Part shown: piece by piece, positions 9,188-16,625 of the stretch | Position numbering within the stretch: position 1 is the stretch's first letter | Layout: the number at the start of each line of letters is the position of its first letter | NCBI GenBank assembly: GCA_036501825.1 | Contig: DASXZP010000036.1 | Span: 434,001 to 498,000, forward strand | Origin: JAFECT01 sp036501825 | GTDB taxonomy: Bacteria; Pseudomonadota; Alphaproteobacteria; Caulobacterales; Caulobacteraceae | DNA: 64,000 nucleotides | Reading direction: 5' to 3' | Notes under the pieces: generated by a model | What the model saw: only the letters and a program-made list of their open reading frames with translations | Databases searched by the model: none | What the model was told of the DNA's origin: nothing | Program-made: the position numbers and the translations under genes

Positions 9188-10062
9188 GCCTGAGCCCCGG
9201 CGCCCGCCTGCGCGCGCTCATCGCAACCTCCGCGCCGATCGAAGCCATGGGCTGCCACAGCCCGCTGTCGGCGCTGCTCGCGCTCGAAGCCGGGTTTGAG
9301 GCGATCTGGGCCAGCGGTTTCGAACTCAGCGCGCTCTACGGCCTGCCCGACGCCGGCCTCGTCAGCATGAGCGAGCACCTGGAGATGACGCGGCGGATGG
9401 TCGAGCGCACCAGCAGTCTCGTCATCGCCGACCTCGACACCGGCTTCGGCAACGCGGTGAACGCGGCGCATGCGACCAGCGCCTACGCCCACGCCGGAAC
9501 CGCCGCGATCATCATCGAGGACAAGGTCTTCCCGAAAATGACCAGCCTGATTCCCGGCGGGCGCCAGGAGCTGGTCCGCATCGAGGAATACCAGGGTAAG
9601 CTCGAAGCCTGTCTCGCCGCGCGCGGCGACAGCGGCATGATGGTGATGGCGCGCACCGAAGCCCTGGTCGCGGGCGCCGGTCTCGAGGAGGCGCTGAAGC
9701 GCGGCCAAGCCTATGTGGAGGCGGGCGCCGAAGGCCTGCTCGTCCACTCCAAGGGCCCGACCCGCGCCGAGATCGACGCCTTCATCCAGGCGTGGCCGGG
9801 CAAGGTCCCGCTCATCGTCGTGCCCACCGCCTTCCCCGACTTCAGCCGCGAGGACGCCGCCGCCAGCGGCAAGGTCGGCGTGCTGATCTACGCCAACCAC
9901 GCGATCCGGGCGTCGGTTAAGGCCATGCGCGACGCTTTTGCGGCCATGCGCCAAGCCGGCGCGGCCCAGGCGGCGGAAGCGATGATCGCGCCGGTGTCGG
10001 AGATTTTCGAGCTTCAGGACATGGAGGGGTTGAAGCGGCTCGAGACGCGCTATCTTCGTTGA
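9184..10062 (+). CDS. Phosphonopyruvate hydrolase / PEP mutase-like enzyme
   Basis: A 292-residue member of the isocitrate lyase/PEP mutase superfamily (TIM barrel). Asp83 and Asp85 in IADLDTGFGN and Glu112 in EDK match metal- and substrate-binding residues of the family. The gating-loop motif reads EDKVFPKMTS: PEP mutases carry Asn at the second-last position (EDKxxxxxNS), whereas phosphonopyruvate hydrolase carries Thr, as here (Thr120). Segments such as GRQELVRIEE, VPTA and NHAIRA also recall the hydrolase. The likely reaction is cleavage of the C-P bond of phosphonopyruvate to pyruvate and phosphate. No phosphonate transaminase or transporter is nearby. The GTG start overlaps the mutS stop, and glnD begins 1 base after the stop, so the gene sits inside a tight mutS-glnD run. 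Confidence 0.72.
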   Translation: MSLSPGARLRALIATSAPIEAMGCHSPLSALLALEAGFEAIWASGFELSALYGLPDAGLVSMSEHLEMTRRMVERTSSLVIADLDTGFGNAVNAAHATSAYAHAGTAAIIIEDKVFPKMTSLIPGGRQELVRIEEYQGKLEACLAARGDSGMMVMARTEALVAGAGLEEALKRGQAYVEAGAEGLLVHSKGPTRAEIDAFIQAWPGKVPLIVVPTAFPDFSREDAAASGKVGVLIYANHAIRASVKAMRDAFAAMRQAGAAQAAEAMIAPVSEIFELQDMEGLKRLETRYLR

Positions 10063-10063
10063 C

Positions 10064-12871
10064 GTGACGAAGCCTCCGCGACCCGCCGCCGCCCGGCCCA
10101 AGCCCGAACCCGAACGCCTGCCCGGTCCGCCGGCGGACGCGGCGGCGCTCAGCGCGCGGCTGGAAACCATCGCGGAAACCGGCGGCGACGATGCGACCCG
10201 GCGCGCCCAGGCCATCGAGGTGCTGAACCTCTACCTCGCCAAACACCGTGCGGCGGCGGAAACGCGGCTGCTGGCCGGCGGCGCCGAGGCGGGCGTGCGC
10301 GTGGCTTGGGATCTGGCGGCGGCGGCCGACGCGGTGGTGGTGGCGCTCTGGGGCTTCGCCTGGCGTCATGTGCTGCGCAACGCCAACCCGACCCAGGGCG
10401 AGCGCATGGCGCTGGTGGCCGTCGGCGGTTACGGCCGCGCGGTGCTGGCGCCCTTCTCCGACCTCGATCTGCTGTTCCTACGGCCGTGGAAGGAGAACGC
10501 GACCAGCGAGAGCCTGACCGAGTTCATGCTCTATGCCCTGTGGGACCTGGGCTTCAAGGTCGGCCACGCCTCGCGCACGGTGACCGAGACGATCAAGCTC
10601 GCGCGCGCCGACATGACCATCCGCACCGCCGTGCTCGAAGCGCGCTTTCTGGTCGGCGACGAGAAACTCTACGGCGAGCTGCGCAAGCGTTTCGTGCGCG
10701 AGGTGGTGCGCGGCACCGCCAAGGACTTCGTCGCCGCCAAACTCGACGAACGCGACCGGCGTCACGCCAAGAGCGGCGCTTCGCGCTACCTGGTCGAACC
10801 CAATGTGAAGGACGGCAAGGGCGGCCTGCGCGACCTGCACACCCTGTACTGGATCGCGCGCTATCTCGACCCCACGACCGAGCGCGGCGACAAGGCGCTG
10901 GAAGACGTGCTGACCGCCAAGGATCGGCGCACGGTGGCCCAGGCGTTCAACTTCCTGTGGGCGGTGCGCATCCACATGCACTTCGTCGCCGGCCGCGGCG
11001 AAGAGCGTCTGTCCTTCGAACTGCAGCCCGAGATCGCGCGGCGCATGGGCTGGCGCGGCCGCGCCGACGAGAGCGCGGTCGAACGCTTCATGCGGCGCTA
11101 TTTCCTGATCGCCAAGGATGTGGGCGCGCTGACCCGCGCCTTCTGCGCCAAGCTCGAACAGGACCGCACCAAGACCGCGCGCGGTCTGTCGCGGCTTCTC
11201 CCTTCGGCAAAGCCCAAACGGCGCAAGCTCGACGACCCCGCCTTCGTCGAGGAAGACGGCCGCCTGACCATCGCCGATCCCCAGGTGTTCGAGCGCGATC
11301 CCTCCGCCCTGCTGCGTCTGTTCCGCACCGCCGACGCCGCCGATCTCGACCTGCACCCGGACGCGTTTACGGCGGTGGCGCGCTCGCTGCACCTGGTGAC
11401 GCCGAAGTTCCGGCGCGATCCGAAGACCGCCGAGATCTTCCTCGACATTCTGGCGCGCGGCTCACGCCCGGGCCGCATTCTGCAGCTGATGAACGACGCG
11501 GGTCTGCTCGGCCGCTTCCTGCCCGAGTTTGCGCGCATCGTCGGCCAGACCCAGCTGAACCGCCATCACGCCTATACGGTGGACGAGCATACCCTGCGCG
11601 CCATCGGCATCATCGGCGACATCGACAACGGCCGCCTGAGCGAAGACCACCCGCTGTCGACCTCGATTATGCCGGTGATCGCCGACAAGGAGGCGCTCTA
11701 CCTCGCCATGCTGATGCACGACACCGGCAAGGGCGGCACCCGCGGCCAGGAGGACGACGGCTCCATCGCGGCGCGGCGCGCCTGCGATCGCCTGGGGCTT
11801 GCGCATCAGAAGGCGGAGCTCACCGCGTGGCTGGTGCGCCACCATCTGGTGATGAGCGACTATGCGCAGAAGCGCGACGTTTCCGACCCCGACACGGTCG
11901 CCGCCTTCGCCCGCATCGTGGAAACGCCGGAACGCCTGCGCCTGCTGCTGGTGCTGACCACCGCCGACATCCGCGCGGTGGGGCCAGGCGTGTGGAACGA
12001 CTGGAAGGGTCAGCTGCTGCGCGAACTCTATGCGGCGACCGAGGCGGCGCTGCGCGGCGGCCGCGGCGCCGATCCGGCCACGGCGTTTCGCAAACGCGCC
12101 CAAGCCGAAGCTGTGGTCGCCCGCGAAGGCCTGGTCCGCGCCGATCCGAAAGCCGCCGCCTTCGCCGAGGCCCTGGAAGATTCCTATTTCACCACCACGC
12201 CCTTCGACGAACAGAAGGCCCACGCCGAACTCGCGCGCGAAGCAGAGACTGGCGGCGCCGCGGCGCGCGCGCGTTTCCACGAAGATCGCGGCGCGCTGGA
12301 ACTGACCGTCGCGGCCAAGGATCGCCGCGGCCTGTTCGCGGACCTCACTGAACGTCTGTCGAGCCTGGGGGCCCAGGTGGTGGGGGCGCGCCTGTTCACC
12401 TCGCAACGCGGGCTGGCGCTCGACGTCTTCTATTTGCAGGACGCCACCGGCGCGCCGTGGGGGCGAAATCATCCCGCCGAACTCGGCCGTCTGAAACGCG
12501 AGATCGAAGCCGCCGCCAAGGAAGCAACGCCGCGCCCGCGACGGGAAGCCGAAAAACCCTGGCGTACGAGCGCGGCCGCCGACCTCACGCCTACGGTGGT
12601 GGTGGACAACGAGGCGACCGACGCCGCCACCATCGTCGAAGTCTCCGGCCGCGACCGTCCGGGCCTGCTGGCGTCGCTGGCGCGCCGGCTCGCCGCCGCC
12701 GACCTGTCGGTGCAGTCCGCCCACATCGAAAACTACGGCCTGCGCGCCGTGGACGCCTTCTACGTTCTCACCGCAGCGGGCGAAAAGCTCACCGAGCACA
12801 TGGCCATCGACGCGCTCAAGGCTGAATTGGCGGCCGTGTTCGCGCCCGCGCCGTCGCGCGCCACCGCTTAG
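10064..12871 (+). CDS. glnD: Bifunctional uridylyltransferase / uridylyl-removing enzyme GlnD
   Basis: A 935-residue nitrogen-status sensor that uridylylates PII proteins when glutamine is low and deuridylylates them when it is high. The nucleotidyltransferase domain shows VGGYGRAVLAPFSDLDLLF (about residues 126-144), followed by a GlnD PII-UTase linker. An HD domain follows (HAYTVDEHTLRAIG, LMHDTGKG, VRHHLVMS), and two ACT domains end the protein (ELTVAAKDRRGLFADL and IVEVSGRDRPGLLASL). The start is GTG 10064, just past the upstream stop. The 30-residue Pro/Arg-rich N-terminus is low complexity. The gene ends 9 bases before the stop of the convergent TPR gene. Confidence 0.95.
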   Translation: MTKPPRPAAARPKPEPERLPGPPADAAALSARLETIAETGGDDATRRAQAIEVLNLYLAKHRAAAETRLLAGGAEAGVRVAWDLAAAADAVVVALWGFAWRHVLRNANPTQGERMALVAVGGYGRAVLAPFSDLDLLFLRPWKENATSESLTEFMLYALWDLGFKVGHASRTVTETIKLARADMTIRTAVLEARFLVGDEKLYGELRKRFVREVVRGTAKDFVAAKLDERDRRHAKSGASRYLVEPNVKDGKGGLRDLHTLYWIARYLDPTTERGDKALEDVLTAKDRRTVAQAFNFLWAVRIHMHFVAGRGEERLSFELQPEIARRMGWRGRADESAVERFMRRYFLIAKDVGALTRAFCAKLEQDRTKTARGLSRLLPSAKPKRRKLDDPAFVEEDGRLTIADPQVFERDPSALLRLFRTADAADLDLHPDAFTAVARSLHLVTPKFRRDPKTAEIFLDILARGSRPGRILQLMNDAGLLGRFLPEFARIVGQTQLNRHHAYTVDEHTLRAIGIIGDIDNGRLSEDHPLSTSIMPVIADKEALYLAMLMHDTGKGGTRGQEDDGSIAARRACDRLGLAHQKAELTAWLVRHHLVMSDYAQKRDVSDPDTVAAFARIVETPERLRLLLVLTTADIRAVGPGVWNDWKGQLLRELYAATEAALRGGRGADPATAFRKRAQAEAVVAREGLVRADPKAAAFAEALEDSYFTTTPFDEQKAHAELAREAETGGAAARARFHEDRGALELTVAAKDRRGLFADLTERLSSLGAQVVGARLFTSQRGLALDVFYLQDATGAPWGRNHPAELGRLKREIEAAAKEATPRPRREAEKPWRTSAAADLTPTVVVDNEATDAATIVEVSGRDRPGLLASLARRLAAADLSVQSAHIENYGLRAVDAFYVLTAAGEKLTEHMAIDALKAELAAVFAPAPSRATA

Positions 12872-12880
12872 AGGTCCCCG

Positions 12881-13486
12881 TTACTTCGAATCCTGCGCCA
12901 AGGCGTCGGCGTCCGCGTTGCGACCGAGCTTTCGATAGACATCCGCCAAGTGTTCGCGCGTGACCTTGGATCTCGGATCGCTGCGCCTGAGATGTTTGTC
13001 ACAGATGTCCAAGGCGCGCTGAAGGTAGGGCAGCGCCTGCGCCGCGCGGTCGGTGTTGAAATAGAGCAGGCCGATATTGTTCAGCAGCGTGAGGTTTTCC
13101 GCGCTGTCCTTGTCTTTGCCCTTGTCGCGGATCGCGACCGCGTGGAGATAGGCTTTCTCCGCGTCGTCGTAGCGCCCCGCCGACGCATAGGCCAGGCCGA
13201 GGTCGGTGAGCACGACGGCGGTGTACGGCCCCTGACCCAGATCCTTTTCGGAAATCGCCAGCGCCTGCTCGTCGAAGGCGATGGCCTTGTCGTACGCCTG
13301 ATGCGCGAACTGGGTCTTTGCGCGCGCCAGCAGCTGATCGACCTTGTCCATGGACGGGTTGTGAGGGGGTCCCAAGGATTCGTTCGGTTGAAAGCCCTGG
13401 GCCTGCGCTCCGGGCGCTCCCAGCAGCAAGACCAGGGTGCAGACGGCGGCGGCGAGCAGCCCCGGGGCAAAACGCTCTGATGTCAT
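12881..13486 (-). CDS. Exported tetratricopeptide-repeat protein
   Basis: A 201-residue protein with a clear Sec signal peptide (hydrophobic stretch about 9-24, cleavage likely after GAQAQ) and three to four TPR units from residue 45 on (DKAIAFDEQALAI, DDAEKAYLHAVAI, AQALPYLQRALDI, and a shorter last unit). Predicted to be periplasmic and to act as a protein-binding scaffold; no catalytic motif is seen. The ATG is preceded by GGGAGG. It is convergent with glnD and divergent from the Hsp20 gene. The partner and pathway cannot be deduced from position. Confidence 0.8.
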   Translation of the reverse strand: MTSERFAPGLLAAAVCTLVLLLGAPGAQAQGFQPNESLGPPHNPSMDKVDQLLARAKTQFAHQAYDKAIAFDEQALAISEKDLGQGPYTAVVLTDLGLAYASAGRYDDAEKAYLHAVAIRDKGKDKDSAENLTLLNNIGLLYFNTDRAAQALPYLQRALDICDKHLRRSDPRSKVTREHLADVYRKLGRNADADALAQDSK

Positions 13487-13558
13487 GGTCCGACCTCCCA
13501 GATCGTCACCCTACCGCGCCTTCGCCGGCGACGCTTGCCCCGGGCCCGGACGGCTCGG

Positions 13559-13590
13559 CTTGAAACGGTCCCTGTCCGTTCTCAAATAGG
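13559..13590 (+). promoter_or_regulatory. Possible heat-shock (sigma-32) promoter of the Hsp20 gene
   Basis: CTTGAA at 13559-13564, and after an 18-base gap from CTTG the segment CTCAAATAGG at 13581-13590. This resembles the alphaproteobacterial sigma-32 pattern CTTG-N17/18-CYTATNTNNG, with the -35 half perfect and the -10 half partial. It lies about 80 bases upstream of the Hsp20 start, the position expected for such a gene. Inference only. Confidence 0.4.
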
Positions 13591-13670
13591 ACCTGAAGCC
13601 TTGCCGCTCCGCGCCTACCCAGGGCGGGCCGGCAAAAGCTTCGGAGTCGCTTGATCGAAGGACTTCCGCC

Positions 13671-14081
13671 GTGACCACAGCCGTACTGTTCGACAGCCCG
13701 CTTCTGCTCGGTTTCGAGCCCACCCGCGCGTTGATTGAACGCGCCCAGAAGGCCGCCGCCGAGAGCTATCCGCCCTACAACGTCGAGGCGTTGGACCCGG
13801 ACCGGGTCCGCATAACCTTGGCCGTGGCGGGTTTCACCCCGGAGCAGCTGTCGGTGACGGTCGAGGACCGCCAGCTCGTCGTCCAGGGCAAGCGCGACGG
13901 CGAGGATCGGGCTTTCCTGCACCGCGGCATCGCCGCGCGCGGGTTCACCCGCATCTTCGTGCTCGCGCCAGGCCTGGAGGTCGAACAGGCGCGCCTCGAA
14001 CACGGGCTGCTTCACGTGGAAGTTTCGAGGCCGGAACCGGTCTCGACGGTCCGGCAAGTGCCTATCCAGGCAGGCGGATGA
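13671..14081 (+). CDS. Small heat shock protein, Hsp20 family
   Basis: A 136-residue ATP-independent chaperone that holds unfolding proteins for later refolding. The alpha-crystallin core starts near residue 36 (PPYNVEALDPDRVRITLAVAG) and includes LSVTVEDRQLVVQGKR and the closing LEHGLLHVEVSRPEP segment. The short N-terminal region and lack of a clear IxI tail fit the class A/B small Hsps of alphaproteobacteria. GTG start; the DUF1150 gene follows 45 bases downstream, as in many alphaproteobacteria, so the two are probably co-transcribed from the candidate sigma-32 promoter upstream. Confidence 0.88.
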   Translation: MTTAVLFDSPLLLGFEPTRALIERAQKAAAESYPPYNVEALDPDRVRITLAVAGFTPEQLSVTVEDRQLVVQGKRDGEDRAFLHRGIAARGFTRIFVLAPGLEVEQARLEHGLLHVEVSRPEPVSTVRQVPIQAGG

Positions 14082-14126
14082 ACCGCGGTCTGCGATCAGG
14101 CGTTCAGTAAGTAAGGAGGTGGTCGT

Positions 14127-14381
14127 ATGACGCCGCAACTGACCAACGAGGCCTTCAAGGCGCTGGGCGCGCCGGACCTGGTCTACGTCCGCCAGGTCAA
14201 GGCGAAGGAAGTGCTCGCCAATGCCCAGGTGGATGCGGTGGAAGGTTTCTCCATCGATCCGGGACAGATGCTCTACGCCGTGCACAGCGCCGATGGCGCG
14301 CGCCTGGCGGTGCTGTTGGATAAGGAATCCGCCGTCGCCGCCGCGGTGGCGCACGAACTGGTGCCCGTCTCTGTGCACTAA
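14127..14381 (+). CDS. DUF1150 family protein
   Basis: An 84-residue protein of the DUF1150 family (GAPDLVYVRQV, the middle SIDPGQMLYAVHSADGARLAV, then a helical end). Function is unknown. It is typically encoded just downstream of Hsp20 genes in alphaproteobacteria, as here, which suggests a link to heat-shock chaperone work or shared expression only. The strong ribosome-binding site TAAGGAGG just before the ATG at 14127 implies high translation. No membrane segment or signal peptide. Confidence 0.78.
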   Translation: MTPQLTNEAFKALGAPDLVYVRQVKAKEVLANAQVDAVEGFSIDPGQMLYAVHSADGARLAVLLDKESAVAAAVAHELVPVSVH

Positions 14382-14457
14382 GGTGCACTAATGAGTCCGT
14401 TCACCGAGCGGACGAAACTTTATCGACTAAATTGAAAGCGCGGACGCGGCCCGGTTC

Positions 14458-14922
14458 TCAGGCCGCGTTCGAGCGCGTGTCTCCGGCGAGCAGAGCGTAG
14501 ATTGCATCCGCCGAATGCGCTTGGCGAAGCTGTTCGCGCAGCTCGCCCTGGCGCAGGGCGCGCGAAACTTTCGCCAGCGCGCGCAGATGGTCGACGCCTG
14601 CGTTCTTGGGCGCCAGCAGCACGCACACCAGATCCACCGGCCGGTCGTCGACCGCGTCGAAGGCGATCGGCTGTTCTAAACGCAGGAACACCGCGCGCAT
14701 GCGGTCGAGGCCTTCCAGGCGCGCGTGCGGAACGGCCACGCCTTGGCCGACACCGGTCGAGCCTTGCGCCTCACGCTCCATCAGGGCGTCGAGTATAGCC
14801 TGCGGCTTCAGCTTCAGGCGCCGGCCCGCGATCTCCGCGGCGGTCGCCAGAGCTTGACGCTTCGAAGACGCACTCACCCGCGCCGCAATGGCGGCGCGAT
14901 CCAACAACTCACCGATGTCCAT
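14458..14922 (-). CDS. ptsN: PTS IIA-like nitrogen regulatory protein PtsN
   Basis: A 154-residue EIIA-Ntr protein, the last acceptor of the PTS-Ntr phosphorelay (PtsP-PtsO-PtsN), which controls potassium and nitrogen responses by protein contacts. The phosphorylated histidine is in GVAVPHARL, near residue 66. The domain covers essentially the whole chain (from MDIGELLDRAAI). ATG 14922 is chosen over an upstream start 7 codons earlier because the family begins at this point. It lies directly downstream of hpf in the same direction, the usual rpoN-hpf-ptsN order of proteobacteria. Here rpoN is separated from the pair by another gene and a repeat. Confidence 0.92.
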   Translation of the reverse strand: MDIGELLDRAAIAARVSASSKRQALATAAEIAGRRLKLKPQAILDALMEREAQGSTGVGQGVAVPHARLEGLDRMRAVFLRLEQPIAFDAVDDRPVDLVCVLLAPKNAGVDHLRALAKVSRALRQGELREQLRQAHSADAIYALLAGDTRSNAA

Positions 14923-14998
14923 CGAGACTTCGATCCTACACAAGTTTGATATGGGCGGTTTCTGGGGAGGGGACGTTTAGAACCCTATTCTCGTCTGC

Positions 14999-15643
14999 TT
15001 AAGCCACCGATCGTCGATGATTCTCAGGCTTCTGATTCTGCGTCGCCCGTTCTGGGTCGATCCAACCGATATTCCCGTCAGGCCGGCGATATACCACGGA
15101 CAGGCCGCCGTGCGCGGCGTTTCTGAACAGGATCACGGGATAGTTAGTGAGGTCGAGTTCCAGCACCGCCATACCCACGGTCATGGTCCTAAGCGCCTGC
15201 TCGGTTTCCGCCACCACCATAGGGGCCGGCGGCTCATCCGGCTGCGACGAAGAGTCCTGATCTGGAGAATCGTCGTCCTCGTCTTCGTCCGGGGCGCGAA
15301 GAATGGTCAGCGCCGCCGTTTCGGCCTCGGTCTCGCGGGCGGTCGGGCGGTGGTTCTTCAGCTTGCGCTTGTAGCGCCGGACCCGGGTTTCGATCTTTTC
15401 CAGCACTCCGGAAAACGCGCCGTGCGCGTCGGCCGCAAAGGCGTGGCCCACCACCTGCTGGCCCGAGGCCAAGGTGACCAGGCAGTCCACCTTGAACAGG
15501 TGGCCCTCCTTGGTGAGCACAACCTCGGCGGAGCCGCCGTCGCGCTCGAAAAACCGCCCGATTTGTTGAGTGAGTTCGTCAACGATTCGAGAGCGTAACG
15601 CGTCTCCGACGTCGACATGCTTGCCGCTGACTCTGACCTGCAT
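14999..15643 (-). CDS. hpf: Ribosome hibernation promoting factor, long form
   Basis: A 214-residue ribosome-associated protein that dimerises 70S ribosomes into inactive 100S particles in stationary phase. The N-terminal S30AE/YfiA domain (MQVRVSGKHVDVGDAL to about residue 100) is followed by an acidic, low-complexity linker (DEDEDDDSPDQDS) and the C-terminal dimerisation domain (MTVGMAVLELDLTNYPVILFRNA, then VVYRRPDGNIGWIDP). These mark the long HPF type. The ATG at 15643 fits the family start, though the ribosome-binding site is weak. ptsN follows downstream. Confidence 0.93.
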   Translation of the reverse strand: MQVRVSGKHVDVGDALRSRIVDELTQQIGRFFERDGGSAEVVLTKEGHLFKVDCLVTLASGQQVVGHAFAADAHGAFSGVLEKIETRVRRYKRKLKNHRPTARETEAETAALTILRAPDEDEDDDSPDQDSSSQPDEPPAPMVVAETEQALRTMTVGMAVLELDLTNYPVILFRNAAHGGLSVVYRRPDGNIGWIDPERATQNQKPENHRRSVA

Positions 15644-15757
15644 GGGCTTACAACGCGCCCGGGCCGAAAGGGTGTCAAGCGGCCACGCCGGTTCCGCTTG
15701 CGCTCTCCCCGGCGACGCTTACAAATCCCCGATCACAAGGCGTTGAAGGGGCCCGGG

Positions 15758-16405
15758 ATGGAGCCGAACGAACCCTCGGAAATGATCGAAGACCTCGAGG
15801 AGGAGCGCGAGGAATCCAAGAAGCGCGAAGCCAAGGAAGAGGCCAAGGACAAGTTCCGCAGCCGCGCCGCGGTCTGGATCGCGATCCTGGCCGCCTGCAT
15901 GGCCATCCGCGGCCTGGGCGGCGAGGACGCCAAGGACGAGATGATCGCCAAGAACATCGAGACGTCGGACGCCTGGGCCCACTACCAGGCCAAGGACATC
16001 CGTCAGGCCAACTACAAGATCGCCGCCGACGATCTGGCGGCCGAAGTGAAGTTCGCCGGCTACACCGGCGATCGGCTGGCGGACGCGCAAAAGCGGCTGA
16101 AGAAACTGCAGGACGCGGTCCAGCACTATGAGACCGATCCCACCGCCAAGGGCGCCGGCGCCGGCGGCAAGGTGCAGCTCAAGGCCGAGGCCACCGAGTT
16201 GCAGGAACAGCGCGAGCACTACGAGCACCGCAACAAGAGCTTCGACTATTCCGAGATGGTCTACCAGCTCGGCCTGGTGCTCGCGTCGGTGTCGATCCTG
16301 ACCGGCTCGCGCAAACTGCTCATGGCCTCGATCGTCCTGGGCGCCATCGGCGCGATCCTGACGTTGAACGGCTTCTTCCTGTTCCTCCCGCCGATCTTCG
16401 GGTGA
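15758..16405 (+). CDS. DUF4337 family membrane protein
   Basis: A 215-residue protein with a highly charged N-terminal helix rich in Glu/Lys (about 1-35), one membrane segment at about 40-53, a long soluble coiled-coil-like middle (IETSDAWAHYQAKDIRQ and Lys/Gln-rich helices), then two C-terminal membrane segments (about 168-185 and 188-212). This matches DUF4337 in layout; function is unknown. AAGGGG precedes the ATG. It is divergent from hpf and convergent to rpoN, splitting what is usually an uninterrupted rpoN-hpf-ptsN block. A repeat element separates its stop from that of rpoN. Confidence 0.75.
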   Translation: MEPNEPSEMIEDLEEEREESKKREAKEEAKDKFRSRAAVWIAILAACMAIRGLGGEDAKDEMIAKNIETSDAWAHYQAKDIRQANYKIAADDLAAEVKFAGYTGDRLADAQKRLKKLQDAVQHYETDPTAKGAGAGGKVQLKAEATELQEQREHYEHRNKSFDYSEMVYQLGLVLASVSILTGSRKLLMASIVLGAIGAILTLNGFFLFLPPIFG

Positions 16406-16419
16406 GGAAAAGAAAGAGA

Positions 16420-16620
16420 GTCCACGGACCCACACGGACGGCGTGGCGTTTCCGTAGAATATTTGTCCACGAACCACACGAACCACACGAAGGGGAAAAA
16501 CTTTGCGCCGAAGGCGCGTTGGATTCAGGACAGGCGCTGCGCGCCGGGTGTCAATCGTTCGTGTGGTTCGTGGACGATCTTTTCTTCTTCTTCCGTGTGG
16601 GTCCGTGTGGGTCCGTGGAC
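16420..16620. repeat. Nested long inverted repeats (families B and C)
   Basis: The outer arms are GTCCACGGACCCACACGGA (16420-16438) and its exact complement (16602-16620). Inside lies a second pair: GTCCACGAACCACACGAA (16465-16482, extended by another ACCACACGA unit) and its exact complement (16558-16575). The central loop holds GC-rich imperfect hairpins. The arms consist of 9-10-base units (CCACACGAA, CCCACACGGA). The element fills the gap between the convergent DUF4337 and rpoN genes, ending 5 bases from the rpoN stop. It could act as a bidirectional terminator; no T-tract typical of intrinsic terminators follows the arms. Confidence 0.9.
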
Positions 16621-16625
16621 TCTCC

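Noticed and set aside
16465..16490. CACGAA-type tandem units as a CRISPR array
   Set aside because: Units are 9-10 bases, directly adjacent and mirrored in the second arm; no spacers of constant length and no cas genes.
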